A stretch of DNA of 64,000 nt. Origin: Serratia rubidaea (GTDB lineage Bacteria; Pseudomonadota; Gammaproteobacteria; Enterobacterales; Enterobacteriaceae). The position numbers were made by a program, and so were the translations under genes. The notes beneath the pieces are model-generated. The model ran no database searches. It saw only the letters and a list, made by a program, of their open reading frames with translations, and was not told where the DNA came from. The DNA is taken from NCBI GenBank assembly GCA_901472405.1, contig LR590463.1, forward strand, positions 4,898,001-4,962,000. Direction: 5' to 3'. Below, piece by piece: positions 39,241-53,057 of this stretch (positions are counted from its first letter, which is position 1; each line of letters starts with the position of its first letter).

Positions 39241-39360
39241 ATGCCTGGCAGTGTCCTACTCTCGCATGGGGAGACCCCACACTACCATCGGCGCTACGGC
39301 GTTTCACTTCTGAGTTCGGCATGGGGTCAGGTGGGACCACCGCGCTATTACCGCCAGGCA
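39241..39360 (-). rRNA. rrf: 5S ribosomal RNA
   Basis: The 120-base minus-strand sequence begins TGCCTGGCGG and ends GCCAGGCAT, with the conserved ACCCCATGCCGAACTCAGAA loop. It is complete and lies after 23S with a 266-base spacer (39361-39626) in which no other gene is seen. Confidence 0.98.
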
Positions 39361-39626
39361 AATTCTTTTTTACCCGTCCTGTGTCTTTCACGCTGCTGCC
39401 GCGTTGGCCGCTCTCTGTCGTCACAGTCACATACTCATGTATGCTCCTGCTCCGCCATCGCTTGCCGCCTTGCTTCAGCGCGAAATCCTTCGGACTTCAA
39501 TCACAGAACAGGCTGAAAATTATTCGTATCATCCTGATACTCACCCCTTCGGGGCCAACGCTCCGCGTTGTTCAAAATCGTTCCCGACGATTTTGTCATG
39601 TCTCTCTAAAACACCTTCGGTGTTGT

Positions 39627-42531
<2,905 letters not shown>

Positions 42532-42727
42532 TCACAACCCGAAGATGTTTCACTTCGCGTTGCAAACATTTGAGAGACTCGTTGAACCACTTCTTACGTC
42601 AAGAAGCGTTCAATCGTTTCAATTTTCAGCTTGTTCCAGATTGTTAAAGAGCAAATATCTCAAACATGACTCGTAAGTCAGTTTTTGAGATATCGTTTGA
42701 TACCGTCTTTCACCCGATATCAGCAAG

Positions 42728-42803
42728 TGGCGTCCCCTAGGGGATTCGAACCCCTGTTACCGCCGTGAAAGGGCGGTGTCCTAGGCCTCTAGACGAAGGG
42801 GAC
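42728..42803 (-). tRNA. gltT-like: tRNA-Glu (UUC) in the 16S-23S spacer
   Basis: The 76-base cloverleaf starts GTCCCCTTCGTCTAGAGGCC, has the anticodon loop CCTTTCACG with TTC, a GGTTCGAATCCC T-arm, and an encoded CCA end. It is the only tRNA in the spacer. A boxA-like TGTTAAAGAGCA antitermination element lies at about 42640-42653 (plus-strand reading) between it and 23S. Confidence 0.97.
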
Positions 42804-42890
42804 ACTGAATATGTCGGCTTCGCAGACGCTTTGCTCGTTCTTTTCATCAGACAATCTGTGTGGACACTGCACAGTCAGGATATCTTTAGG

Positions 42891-44433
<1,543 letters not shown>

Positions 44434-44585
44434 AAAAGCTTGATTCGCTAAGTTAATAGCTGTTTCTCAAAGATTTACTGCATGAATTTTACTTCAGTTA
44501 GTCACTCTTCAAGACTTGATATTTTTTTGCATCCGAAGATGCTGGATATCGTCTTGTGAGTGCCCACACAGATTGTCTGATAAAT

Positions 44586-44597
44586 TGTTAAAGAGCA
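44586..44597 (-). promoter_or_regulatory. rrn leader boxA antiterminator
   Basis: On the minus strand TGCTCTTTAACA matches boxA, followed by TTTATCAGACAATCTGTGTG as in enterobacterial rrn leaders. It recruits NusB/NusE. Confidence 0.8.
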
Positions 44598-44632
44598 CCG
44601 CCGGAGATAATTCTCATCGGCGCGGGCTGCGT

Positions 44633-44660
44633 ATACTACGCTTTTCGCCCGGAGAGTCAA
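44633..44660 (-). promoter_or_regulatory. rRNA promoter P2
   Basis: On the minus strand TTGACT (44655-44660) and TAGTAT (44633-44638) are 16 bases apart, about 200 bases before 16S, as in rrn P2. Confidence 0.82.
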
Positions 44661-44729
44661 GCGTTTATTTCGCTTTCTTCTCGCTGACCCGGCGGCTTGT
44701 CAGTCGTTGTTCCCGGTCAGTGGAGGCGC

Positions 44730-44757
44730 ATTATAGGGAGTTCTCAGAACGCCGCAA
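44730..44757 (-). promoter_or_regulatory. rRNA promoter P1
   Basis: On the minus strand TTGCGG (44752-44757) and TATAAT (44730-44735) are 16 bases apart, in the context ACTCCCTATAATGCGCCTCC, nearly identical to E. coli P1. The A/T-rich stretch upstream (about 44762-44785) suits an UP element, and Fis sites are expected further upstream. Confidence 0.88.
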
Positions 44758-44910
44758 CCCCTAATTTAAAAAAACTTTTCAACTGCGTTATTTTTCAGCA
44801 AAAGGGGCTAAAAAGCGCATTTTTACATCACTTTTTCCGACAAACAGCCATAAAACCCCGCGCTCAGTAGAGTAAAATAACAGTAACGACGTAAGCCAAG
44901 GACCGCAGCC

Positions 44911-45614
44911 ATGCAACTAGATGCTCAACAACAGGCCGCACAACGCAATCTTTCTTATTTACTGGCAGAAAAACTCGGCCAACAGATTCTGGCCGGCGAG
45001 TTTAAAGCGGGCAGCATTCTGCCCGGAGAAATGGAACTGGGAGAAACATTCGGCGTCAGCCGCACCGCCGTACGGGAAGCGGTAAAAATACTGGCGGCCA
45101 AAGGCATGCTGCTGCCGCGACCGCGCATCGGCACGCGGGTGATGCCGCAAAACCACTGGAACTTCCTCGAACCAGGAGCTGCTGACCTGGTGGATGACGC
45201 GGGAAAACTTCGATCAGGTGATGCAGCACTTTCTTATACTGCGTACTTCGCTGGAGCCACAGGCCTGTTCACTGGCCGCCATACAGGCCGATGAAGAACA
45301 ACGGGCGCAGCTGACGGCGCTGATGGCGGAAATGCGCGCCCTGCACGATGATTTTGACCGCGAACGCTGGATACAGGTGGACACGCAATACCACCAGCTG
45401 ATTTACGCCTCCAGCGGCAATCCATTCCTGATCTCATTCTCTAACCTGTTCAGCTCCGTATATCAGAGCTATTTCAGGGCGATAACCAACAACGAAGTGA
45501 TTCAAACTGCAGCAGCACCAGGATATTGTCGACGCCATACTGGCCAAAGACGCCCAGGGCGCCTTTAAGGCATGCCAGATTCTGTTAGGCGAAAAAAATC
45601 CCTCTTCTATATAG
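44911..45614 (+). CDS. yieP: YieP, GntR/FadR-family regulator (two frame breaks)
   Basis: It has an N-terminal GntR winged helix (GEFKAGSILPGEMELGETFGVSRTAVREAVKIL) and a FadR-like FCD ligand domain. Two extra bases break the frame: a C at 45172-45173 (corrected LEQELLTWWMTRENF) and an A at 45504-45506 (corrected VIQLQQHQDIVDAI). The corrected protein ends KNPSSI at TAG 45612-45614 and has 233 residues (E. coli YieP about 230). AAGGA precedes the ATG. Its target genes are not established. It lies next to hsrA and the rRNA promoter, as beside rrnC in E. coli. Confidence 0.9.
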
Positions 45615-45649
45615 AAGAAGGAAATCACCCGGGATTAAGCAGGAAAACA

Positions 45650-47056
45650 ATGACGAAAAACGCGCGCAGTATGGCAGGGTTGCCCTGGATAGCCGCTATG
45701 GCGTTCTTTATGCAGGCGCTGGACGCCACCATTCTCAACACCGCTTTACCGGCGATCGCCCAGAGCCTGGAACGTTCGCCGCTGGCCATGCAGTCGGCCG
45801 TCATCAGCTATACCCTGACCGTCGCGATGCTGATTCCGGTGAGCGGCTGGCTGGCCGACCGCTTCGGCACGCGCCGGATATTTATCTTTGCCGTTTCGCT
45901 GTTTACGTTGGGTTCATTGCTATGCGCGCTCTCCCCCAGCCTTAGTTTCCTGGTGATATCCCGCGTGATTCAGGGCGTCGGCGGTGCGATGATGATGCCG
46001 GTGGCGCGGCTGGCGTTACTGCGCGCCTACCCGCGCAGCCAGCTGCTGCCGGTCCTGAACTTCGTCACCATGCCCGGCCTGGTGGGGCCGATTCTCGGCC
46101 CGATGCTCGGCGGCTGGCTGGTGACCTACGCCACCTGGCACTGGATTTTCCTTATCAATATCCCTATCGGCCTGCTCGGCATTCTGTACGCACGCAAATA
46201 TATGCCGGACTTCACCACGCCGAAACGGCCGTTTGATTTTCTCGGCTTTATGCTGTTCGGTTTGAGCCTGGTGATGATATCCACCGGCCTGGAGCTGTTC
46301 GGCGAACGCGTGCTGGCCAGTTATATCTCGCTGGGCGTATTTTTAAGCGGGTTTGTGATGCTGGCAGGCTATATCGTCCATGCCCGTCGCCGTACGCAGC
46401 CTTTGATCGGTCTGGACTTATTCAAGACGCGCACGTTCTCCGTCGGCATTGCCGGCAACGTCGCCTCGCGCCTTGGCACCGGCTGTATTCCCTTTTTGAT
46501 GCCGCTGATGCTGCAGGTGGGTTTCGGCTACTCGGCGATCGTCGCCGGCTGCATGATGGCACCAACCGCCATTGGCTCCCTGCTGGCCAAGTCGACCGTG
46601 TCACAGGTGCTGCGCTGGTTCGGTTACCGCAGCACGCTGGTCGGCATTACGGTGATTATCGGCGTGTTGATTGCGCAGTTTGCCCTGCAAAGCCCGGGCA
46701 TGCCGCTGTGGCTGCTGATTATTCCGCTATTTTTACTGGGCATGGCGATGTCGACCCAGTTTACGGCGATGAATACCATCAGCCTGGGCGATCTTAGCGA
46801 CGCCAACGCCAGTTCGGGCAACAGCGTGCTGGCGGTAACCCAGCAGCTCTCCATCAGTTTCGGCGTGGCCGTCAGCGCGGCAGTACTGCGCTTTTACGAC
46901 TCGCTGTCGCTGGGCACCATTATCGACCACTTCCACTACACCTTTATTACCATGGGGATCGTCAGCGTCGCCTCCGCGCTGGTGTTTATGCTGCTGCGCA
47001 AAAAAGACGGCCGCAATTTGATTACCGGTAAGGAGAAGCGCGCCAAAGTCAGCTGA
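45650..47056 (+). CDS. hsrA: HsrA, MFS multidrug-type transporter (DHA2 family)
   Basis: This 468-residue protein has about 14 membrane helices and the DHA2 motifs LDATILNTALPAIA (motif D1) and GWLADRFGTRRIF (motif A). It resembles E. coli HsrA (YieO), named for a homocysteine-resistance phenotype; its natural substrate is not known. I chose ATG 45650 (MTKNARSMAGLPW) with AGGA 5 bases upstream; the in-frame region before it belongs to the end of yieP. Its stop overlaps the convergent rbsR stop by 8 bases. Confidence 0.92.
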   Translation: MTKNARSMAGLPWIAAMAFFMQALDATILNTALPAIAQSLERSPLAMQSAVISYTLTVAMLIPVSGWLADRFGTRRIFIFAVSLFTLGSLLCALSPSLSFLVISRVIQGVGGAMMMPVARLALLRAYPRSQLLPVLNFVTMPGLVGPILGPMLGGWLVTYATWHWIFLINIPIGLLGILYARKYMPDFTTPKRPFDFLGFMLFGLSLVMISTGLELFGERVLASYISLGVFLSGFVMLAGYIVHARRRTQPLIGLDLFKTRTFSVGIAGNVASRLGTGCIPFLMPLMLQVGFGYSAIVAGCMMAPTAIGSLLAKSTVSQVLRWFGYRSTLVGITVIIGVLIAQFALQSPGMPLWLLIIPLFLLGMAMSTQFTAMNTISLGDLSDANASSGNSVLAVTQQLSISFGVAVSAAVLRFYDSLSLGTIIDHFHYTFITMGIVSVASALVFMLLRKKDGRNLITGKEKRAKVS

Positions 47057-48053
47057 GCTGCCCCACCGAGGCGCGCTCCACCAGCTCAGGAGTAAGTACC
47101 ATCACCTGTGCGGCACGCTGTGGGTTCTGCAGGCGATTGATCAACGCATCGATCGCCAGCTCTCCCAGCGAGTCTTTCGGCTGATGAATGGTGCTTAACG
47201 GCGGCGCCAGATACTTCGCCAGTTCAATATCGTCGTATCCCATCACCGCCATATCCTGCGGCACGCGCAGCCCGGCCTGGAACAACGCCTGGTATACGCC
47301 GACCGCCACCGCGTCATTGCCGGCGAAAACCGCATGCGGCGCGACCGGCAAGGCAAGCAGTTGCTGCATGGCGCGTACGCCGCCTTCAAACTCAAAGTCG
47401 CAATGCACTTCATAACCAGGCAGGATCGGCAATCCCGCCTGCTGCATCGCCCGGCGGTAGCCCTCCAGGCGGTTGCGCGCAGTGGTTTTATCCTGTGGCC
47501 CGGCAATGCAGGCAATCTGCCGGTAGCCGCGGGATATCAGATATTGCGTGGCCATTTCGCCGCCGAGCAGGGAGTTGTCCTGAATAATGTCATTCGCCCC
47601 TTCAAAAGGCGCCCAGTCCATCATCACAATGGGGAGTGACGGGTAACGGCTCAGGTTCGCCGGCGACGGCCGGTGATTTTCGGTGCACATCACCAGCAGC
47701 CCGTCGACACGCTTTTGCAACAGCGTTTCCATACTGCGGTTCATCCGCGCCGCATCTTCTTCTGTGTTGCATAAAATCAGGCTATAGCCGCGCTCGTAAC
47801 AGCTACGCTCCACGCCGCGCACCACTTCGGCATAAAACGGGTTATTGCTGGCGGTGACCAGCATGCCGATGGTATGCGTTTGTTTGAGCTTCAGGCTGCG
47901 CGCCAGCGCCGACGGCGCGTAGTTCAACTGCTCAACCGCCGCCATCACTTTGTCTCGCACCGCATCGCTGACAAAACGATTGTTATTAACCACGTGCGAT
48001 ACGGTAGAGGTTGATACGCCCGCCAAACGGGCGACATCTTTCATGGTGGCCAA
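47049..48053 (-). CDS. rbsR: Ribose operon repressor RbsR
   Basis: RbsR is a LacI-family repressor that releases DNA when ribose is present. The helix-turn-helix is MKDVARLAGVSTSTVSHVVN, followed by a periplasmic-binding-protein-like sugar domain. The TTG at 48053 (LATMKDV) is preferred because GGAG, overlapping the rbsK stop, lies at ideal distance; the ATG at 48044 is an alternative. The product has 334 residues. Two palindromes with its consensus lie upstream of rbsD. It closes the operon rbsDACBKR. Confidence 0.95.
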   Translation of the reverse strand: MATMKDVARLAGVSTSTVSHVVNNNRFVSDAVRDKVMAAVEQLNYAPSALARSLKLKQTHTIGMLVTASNNPFYAEVVRGVERSCYERGYSLILCNTEEDAARMNRSMETLLQKRVDGLLVMCTENHRPSPANLSRYPSLPIVMMDWAPFEGANDIIQDNSLLGGEMATQYLISRGYRQIACIAGPQDKTTARNRLEGYRRAMQQAGLPILPGYEVHCDFEFEGGVRAMQQLLALPVAPHAVFAGNDAVAVGVYQALFQAGLRVPQDMAVMGYDDIELAKYLAPPLSTIHQPKDSLGELAIDALINRLQNPQRAAQVMVLTPELVERASVGQLS

Positions 48054-48057
48054 AAAT

Positions 48058-48984
48058 TTACTCCTGCCGCTGCAAAAAGGCGTCGATCTCTTCACGCCAC
48101 GGCACGGAAGGCTGGGCCCCCGGGCGCGTCACGGCAATCGCCGCGGCGGCATGGCCGAAGCGTACGGCGTCCTGCATCGCTTTGCCTTCCAGCAGCGCCG
48201 TCAGCAGCGCGCCGTTAAAGGTATCGCCGGCGGCGATGGTGTCGACGGCTTCAACCTTAAAGGCCGGCACCAGTTTGCCCTCACCGCGCTCACTCAACCA
48301 CACGCCGCGGCTGCCGAGAGTGATCAGTACCGTCTCGATGCCTTTCTGGTGCAGCGCCTGCGCCGCACGCGCGGCATCCTGCTCACTGTCCACCGCAATA
48401 CCGGTCAAGCGCTCCGCTTCGGTTTCGTTCGGGGTAATCATATCCAGCATCGCCAGCAGTTCATCCGGCAGTTCACGCGCCGGCGCCGGGTTGAGGATTA
48501 CCCGCGTCTGGTGCTGTTTTGCCAGACGCGCGGCGGCGATCACCGTCTCAAGCGGTGATTCAAGCTGCATCAGCAGGGCGTCGGCATCGCTCACCCGCTG
48601 CTGATAGCGCGCCAGATATGCCGGCGTTAATGCCGCATTGGCGCCGGCATCAATGCCGATCACATTTTCACCTTCGCCATTAACGAAAATTAACGCCACG
48701 CCGGTGGTGCAGTTTTCAATCGCTTCTATCGACTGCGTATCAACACGATCGGTCGCCAACTGCCGGCGCACCCGTTCGCCGACGTCGTCGGCGCCCACAC
48801 AGGCAATAAAGGCAATATCGGCGCCGCTGCGGCCGGCGGCCACCGCCTGGTTGGCCCCTTTGCCGCCGAACGCCACCTTATACTGTTTCCCGATCACCGT
48901 TTCGCCCGGACGGGGAAATTGCTCAATATTAAGGATATGGTCGGCATTGATACTGCCCAGAACCACCAGCTTTCCTGTTTCCAT
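48058..48984 (-). CDS. rbsK: Ribokinase
   Basis: RbsK phosphorylates ribose at C5 with ATP. The PfkB signatures are GGKGANQAVAAGRSG near residues 40-54 and DTIAAGDTFNGALL, which carries the catalytic Asp. At 308 residues it matches E. coli (309). It lies between rbsB and rbsR with a short gap. Confidence 0.96.
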   Translation of the reverse strand: METGKLVVLGSINADHILNIEQFPRPGETVIGKQYKVAFGGKGANQAVAAGRSGADIAFIACVGADDVGERVRRQLATDRVDTQSIEAIENCTTGVALIFVNGEGENVIGIDAGANAALTPAYLARYQQRVSDADALLMQLESPLETVIAAARLAKQHQTRVILNPAPARELPDELLAMLDMITPNETEAERLTGIAVDSEQDAARAAQALHQKGIETVLITLGSRGVWLSERGEGKLVPAFKVEAVDTIAAGDTFNGALLTALLEGKAMQDAVRFGHAAAAIAVTRPGAQPSVPWREEIDAFLQRQE

Positions 48985-49044
48985 CGCATTGATTCCTTTA
49001 ACAGAGCGCCATCGGCAGGTCTGCTCCGATGGCGCAGGTATGAC

Positions 49045-49932
49045 TTATTTGGTGACCAGTTTCAAATCAACCGGGATGGTTGCCGCCACTTTTTCGCCTT
49101 TCAGCACTTTATCCGCGGTTTCCACGCCGATAACGCCGATTTGATCGGGACGCTGCGCCACCGTCGCCGCCAGTTTACCGCTTTCCACCGCCTTAACGCC
49201 GTCGGCGGTGCCGTCAAAACCAACGACGATCACGTCGCTTTTCCCGGCGGTTTGCAGCGCGCGCAGTGCGCCCAGCGCCATTTCATCGTTCTGGGCAAAT
49301 ACCGCCTGCACGTCCGGGTGCGCCGTCAGCAGGTTCTGCATCACGTTCAGCCCTTTGGTGCGATCGAAATCTGCCGGCTGGCTGCCCAGCAGTTTGAACT
49401 TATGCTGTTCCTGCGACTGTTTAAACCCTTCGCCGCGCTCACGGGCAGCGGAGGTGCCGGCAATGCCTTCCAGCTGAATCACTTTGGCGTCCGCGCCGAC
49501 CTTATCGGCAATAAAGTCGCCGGCCATTTTACCGCCAACGCGGTTATCGGAGGCGATATGGCTCACCACCTCGCCTTTGGTCGCCACGCGATCCAGCGTG
49601 ATGACCGGGATTTTCGCCTGGTTGGCCATTTTAATCGCATTGCCGACCGCATCGGAATCCGTCGGGTTGATCAGCAGCATTTTAGGGTTCTGCACCATCA
49701 GATCCTGCACGTTAGCCAGCTCTTTCGCCGGGTTATTCTGCGAATCCAGCACCACCAGCTTATAGCCCAGCTTGTTCGCTTCCTGCTGCGCGCCATCCTT
49801 CATCGACACAAAGAACGGGTTATTCAGCGTGGAGACCACCAGCGCGATGGTGTCTTTCGCCAACGCATTGGCACTCAGGGTGGCGCTCAGCGCCACCGCG
49901 GAAACCAGCATCGTTAATTTTTTCATTTTCAT
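49045..49932 (-). CDS. rbsB: Ribose ABC transporter periplasmic binding protein
   Basis: RbsB captures ribose in the periplasm and also serves the Trg chemoreceptor. A signal peptide ends ALSATLSANALA (about 25 residues) before KDTIALVVSTLNNPFFVS. The binding-protein fold includes NPTDSDAVGNAIKMAN and FAQNDEMALGALRAL. At 295 residues it is family length. It is inside the rbs operon. Confidence 0.97.
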   Translation of the reverse strand: MKMKKLTMLVSAVALSATLSANALAKDTIALVVSTLNNPFFVSMKDGAQQEANKLGYKLVVLDSQNNPAKELANVQDLMVQNPKMLLINPTDSDAVGNAIKMANQAKIPVITLDRVATKGEVVSHIASDNRVGGKMAGDFIADKVGADAKVIQLEGIAGTSAARERGEGFKQSQEQHKFKLLGSQPADFDRTKGLNVMQNLLTAHPDVQAVFAQNDEMALGALRALQTAGKSDVIVVGFDGTADGVKAVESGKLAATVAQRPDQIGVIGVETADKVLKGEKVAATIPVDLKLVTK

Positions 49933-49956
49933 GGTCGTTATTCCTGTAGGGGGAGG

Positions 49957-50925
49957 TTACTTGTTACTTTTATTGTCTACCAGTACCGCCAGCAGTATCA
50001 CCACCGCCTTGACGATCATTTGATAGTAGGAAGAAACACCCAGCAGATTCAGCCCGTTGTTCAGGAAGCCGAGGATCAACGCGCCGATCAGGGTGCCGAC
50101 GATGCGTCCCTTGCCGCCCGCCAGGCTGGTGCCGCCCAGCACCACCGCGGCGATGGCGTCCAGTTCATAACCGGTGCCGGCGGTAGGCTGCGCCGAGGAC
50201 AGGCGCGCGACTTCAATCACCCCGGCCAGCGCCGCCAGCAGGCCGCACAGCGAATATACGATGATTTTCACGCGGTCTACGCTGATGCCGGACAGCCGCG
50301 TCGCCGCTTCATTGCCCCCCAGCGCGTAGATATAACGGCCCAGACGGGTATGCTGCAGCAGGTACCAGACGGCAATAAACACGATCGCCATAATCCAGAT
50401 CGGCGTCGGCACGCCAAGCGGACGGCCGATGCCGAACCAGCCAAACGCGTCGGCCACATAGGTAAAGCCGGTATTGACCGGGCTACCGTTGGTGTACACC
50501 ATGGTGACGCCGCGCAGCAGCAGCATCATCACCAGGGTGGCGATAAACGCCTGCACCTTGCCTTTGGCGACGATAACCCCGGTACAGGCGCCAACCGCCG
50601 CACCCAGCGCCAGCGCGGCGGCCACCGCCACCAGCGCGTTGACTTCCAGCCCGACGATCGATGCCGCCACCGCGCCGGTGAGCGCCAGCAGCGATCCCAC
50701 CGACAGATCGATGCCGGAGGTCAGGATCACCAGCGTCATGCCTACCGCCATAATGGCGTTGACCGAGGTCTGCTGCAGAATATTGAACAGGTTATTGAGC
50801 GTGAAAAAGTTCGGGCTCATGGTCGATACCACGGCGATCAGCACCAGCAGCGCAATCAGCGACTTCTGCTCCAACAGCCATTCTTTACTGAACCAGCGCC
50901 TGGTTGCGATAGTCTGAGAACTCAT
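49957..50925 (-). CDS. rbsC: Ribose ABC transporter permease
   Basis: RbsC forms the membrane channel of the ribose importer, with many hydrophobic helices over 322 residues. The conserved cytoplasmic EAA-like region (GGNEAATRLSGISVDRVKI) and GYELDAIAAVVLGGTSLAGG are typical of this sugar-permease family. It lies 6 bases after rbsA and 24 before rbsB. Confidence 0.96.
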   Translation of the reverse strand: MSSQTIATRRWFSKEWLLEQKSLIALLVLIAVVSTMSPNFFTLNNLFNILQQTSVNAIMAVGMTLVILTSGIDLSVGSLLALTGAVAASIVGLEVNALVAVAAALALGAAVGACTGVIVAKGKVQAFIATLVMMLLLRGVTMVYTNGSPVNTGFTYVADAFGWFGIGRPLGVPTPIWIMAIVFIAVWYLLQHTRLGRYIYALGGNEAATRLSGISVDRVKIIVYSLCGLLAALAGVIEVARLSSAQPTAGTGYELDAIAAVVLGGTSLAGGKGRIVGTLIGALILGFLNNGLNLLGVSSYYQMIVKAVVILLAVLVDNKSNK

Positions 50926-50931
50926 AGTTAA

Positions 50932-52436
50932 TTACTCCTGCTTTGCGCCGTATTGCTTGCCGACGGCCGCGGCCATCAACGCTTCCTGAGTGGCCTGCTC
51001 AATCGGGAACTCACCGCTGATGTGGCCTTCGTGCATCACCAGTACGCGGTCGCTCATTCCCAGGACTTCCGGCATCTCCGAAGACACCAGAATGATGCTG
51101 AGCCCTTCCTGTTTGAACTGGTTGATAAGTTGGTAAATCTCTTTTTTCGCCCCGACGTCGACGCCGCGCGTCGGCTCATCAAGAATCAGCACCTTAGGCC
51201 GCGTCATCAGCCGCGGGCAATCGCCACCTTCTGCTGATTACCGCCGGAAAGCAGGCCGATCGGCTGCTCCATGGACGGGGTTTTGATGTTAAACAGGCGA
51301 ATAAAATCCCCCACCGCCTGCCGTTCTTCAGCCTGCTTCAGGCTGCCGCCCAGGCGGCTGAAATAGCGCAGCGCGGTCAGCGACATGTTTTCTTTGACCG
51401 ACATACCGAGCACCAGGCCGTCGCGCTTGCGGTCTTCGGAAATATAGACGATGCCGTTCGCCAGCCCGGCCTGCGGCGAGCGGCACAGCACTTCGCGACC
51501 GTCCAGCCGCACGCTGCCGCCTTTGCGCGGCGCGGCGCCGTACAGAATTTTCATTAATTCGGTACGACCGGCGCCCATCAGCCCGGCAACGCCAAGAATT
51601 TCACCGCGATACAGGGTAAAACTGACGTCCTGTACGCCGGGGCCGGACAGCCGGCTGACTTCCAGCCGTTTGTTGCCGCGCGGCAGGTTCAGCCGCGGGT
51701 ATTGGTCTTCCAGCTTACGACCGACCATCATTTCAATCAGCCGCTCTTCCTGCAGCTCACGCACCGGCCGCTCGGCAATAAACTGGCCGTCGCGGAAGAT
51801 GGTGACGTCATCGCAGACCTCGAAAATCTCTTTCATCCGGTGCGAGATATACACAATGCCGCAGCCCGCCGCCTTCAGTTCGTTGATCACCTTAAATAAG
51901 GAGGCGGTCTCGGTGTCGGTCAACGCGTCGGTAGGCTCATCCATAATGATCACCTGCGACTCAAAGCTCAGCACCTTGGCGATTTCCACCATCTGCTGAT
52001 CGCCAATCGACAGCTCACCCACCAGACGGTGGCTGCTGTAGCGCAGGTTAAGGCGCTTTAGCAGCTTGTCCGCCTCGGCGTACATGCGTTTCCAGTCGAT
52101 ACGGCCGAAGCGGTTAACAAACTCGCGGCCGAGAAAGATGTTCTCCGCAATGGTCAGCTGCGGGATCAGGTTCAGCTCCTGGTGAATAATGCCGATACCG
52201 GCATCCTGGGATGCTTTTGGCCCGTGAAACGCCACCTCTTTACCGAGGAAACGCACGCTGCCAGCATCCTTGCTGTAGATGCCGGTCAGCACTTTCATCA
52301 TGGTGGACTTGCCGGCGCCGTTTTCCCCCACCAGCGCCATCACCCTGCCGGGGTAAACGCTGAGCGCCGCCCCGGACAGCGCCTTCACGCCGGGAAACGC
52401 CTTATCTATCCCGGTCAGTTGCAATAAAGGTTGCAT
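50932..52436 (-). CDS. rbsA: Ribose ABC transporter ATPase RbsA (one frame break)
   Basis: RbsA has two fused ABC domains. The first has Walker A GENGAGKST and signature LSIGDQQMVEIAK. The second has the atypical GLMGAGRTEL in place of Walker A, usual for this family, and the signature LSGGNQQKVAIARG. A missing base at about 51209-51212 breaks the frame between AIARG and LMTRPKVLILDEP. Restoring it gives 501 residues, equal to E. coli. It sits between rbsD and rbsC. Confidence 0.94.
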
Positions 52437-52443
52437 AAATGCC

Positions 52444-52863
52444 TCAGAAAGTTACGCCGGCGCACAGGATGACGTTCGCATAGGGCGAACACTCCCCGCT
52501 GCGGATCACCGCCCGGCTGTGCCCGGTTTGCGCTTTGAAATCGCTGTGGCTGATATAGCGTACGCTGACGGTATTGCCCTGCAGCTGACCCAGTTGCGTC
52601 AGCTGCGCCAACAGCGCGTGATGGAGCGAGGGGTTTTGTGTGACGAGTTCCTCGGCCAAAATGGCGCTTTCTACCTGCATCTCCTGCGTTACCGCGGCAA
52701 ACAGCTGTAAAAACGTCGGCACTCCGGCCATCAGCGCCACATCGATGCGTTCTACGCCGGCGGGGATCGGCAGACCGGCGTCGCACAGGGTGAGCTGGTC
52801 GGTATGGCCGAGGCGAGAAACCACCGCGGATATGTCGGCATTAAGCAGCACGCCTTTTTTCAT
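52444..52863 (-). CDS. rbsD: D-ribose pyranase
   Basis: RbsD interconverts the pyranose and furanose forms of ribose so that RbsK can use it. The 139-residue protein starts MKKGVLLNADISAVVSRLGH; the His20 of that stretch and the Asp of CDAGLPIP are conserved active-site positions. It is the first gene of the operon, with an RbsR palindrome 27 bases upstream of its start. Confidence 0.96.
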   Translation of the reverse strand: MKKGVLLNADISAVVSRLGHTDQLTLCDAGLPIPAGVERIDVALMAGVPTFLQLFAAVTQEMQVESAILAEELVTQNPSLHHALLAQLTQLGQLQGNTVSVRYISHSDFKAQTGHSRAVIRSGECSPYANVILCAGVTF

Positions 52864-52889
52864 TTCTTTCGCTCCACTTATTCTTTACC

Positions 52890-52905
52890 AGCGAAACGTT
52901 TCGCT
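52890..52905. promoter_or_regulatory. RbsR operator 1 (rbsD proximal)
   Basis: AGCGAAACGTTTCGCT is a perfect 16-bp palindrome of the LacI-family type, agreeing with the E. coli RbsR operator as I recall it. It lies just upstream of rbsD. Confidence 0.88.
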
Positions 52906-52968
52906 TGTCGTGGAGTGTAAAAAATCAACAAAGGAAGGCAACTGCCACGGTGTGGAAATGTGATCGCT

Positions 52969-52984
52969 ATCGAAACGTTTCGAT
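52969..52984. promoter_or_regulatory. RbsR operator 2 (distal)
   Basis: ATCGAAACGTTTCGAT is a second perfect palindrome sharing the 12-bp core of operator 1, 79 bases centre to centre. A CRP-like half site (TGTGA) lies at 52960-52964 beside it. Confidence 0.8.
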
Positions 52985-53004
52985 ATTGACGCGCCAATGC
53001 CGGT

Positions 53005-53035
53005 AAAAAGAAAGGGGCGCCGCATGCGACGCCCC
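53005..53035 (-). terminator. Rho-independent terminator of kup
   Basis: On the minus strand GGGGCGTCGC / GCGGCGCCCC form a stem followed by TTTCTTTTT, 23 bases after the kup stop. Confidence 0.85.
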
Positions 53036-53057
53036 CGAGAGAAGAGATAACGAAACC

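Noticed and set aside
48919..49917. 332-codon plus-strand frame
   Set aside because: It is antisense to rbsB and the rbsK start; no domain or start signal.
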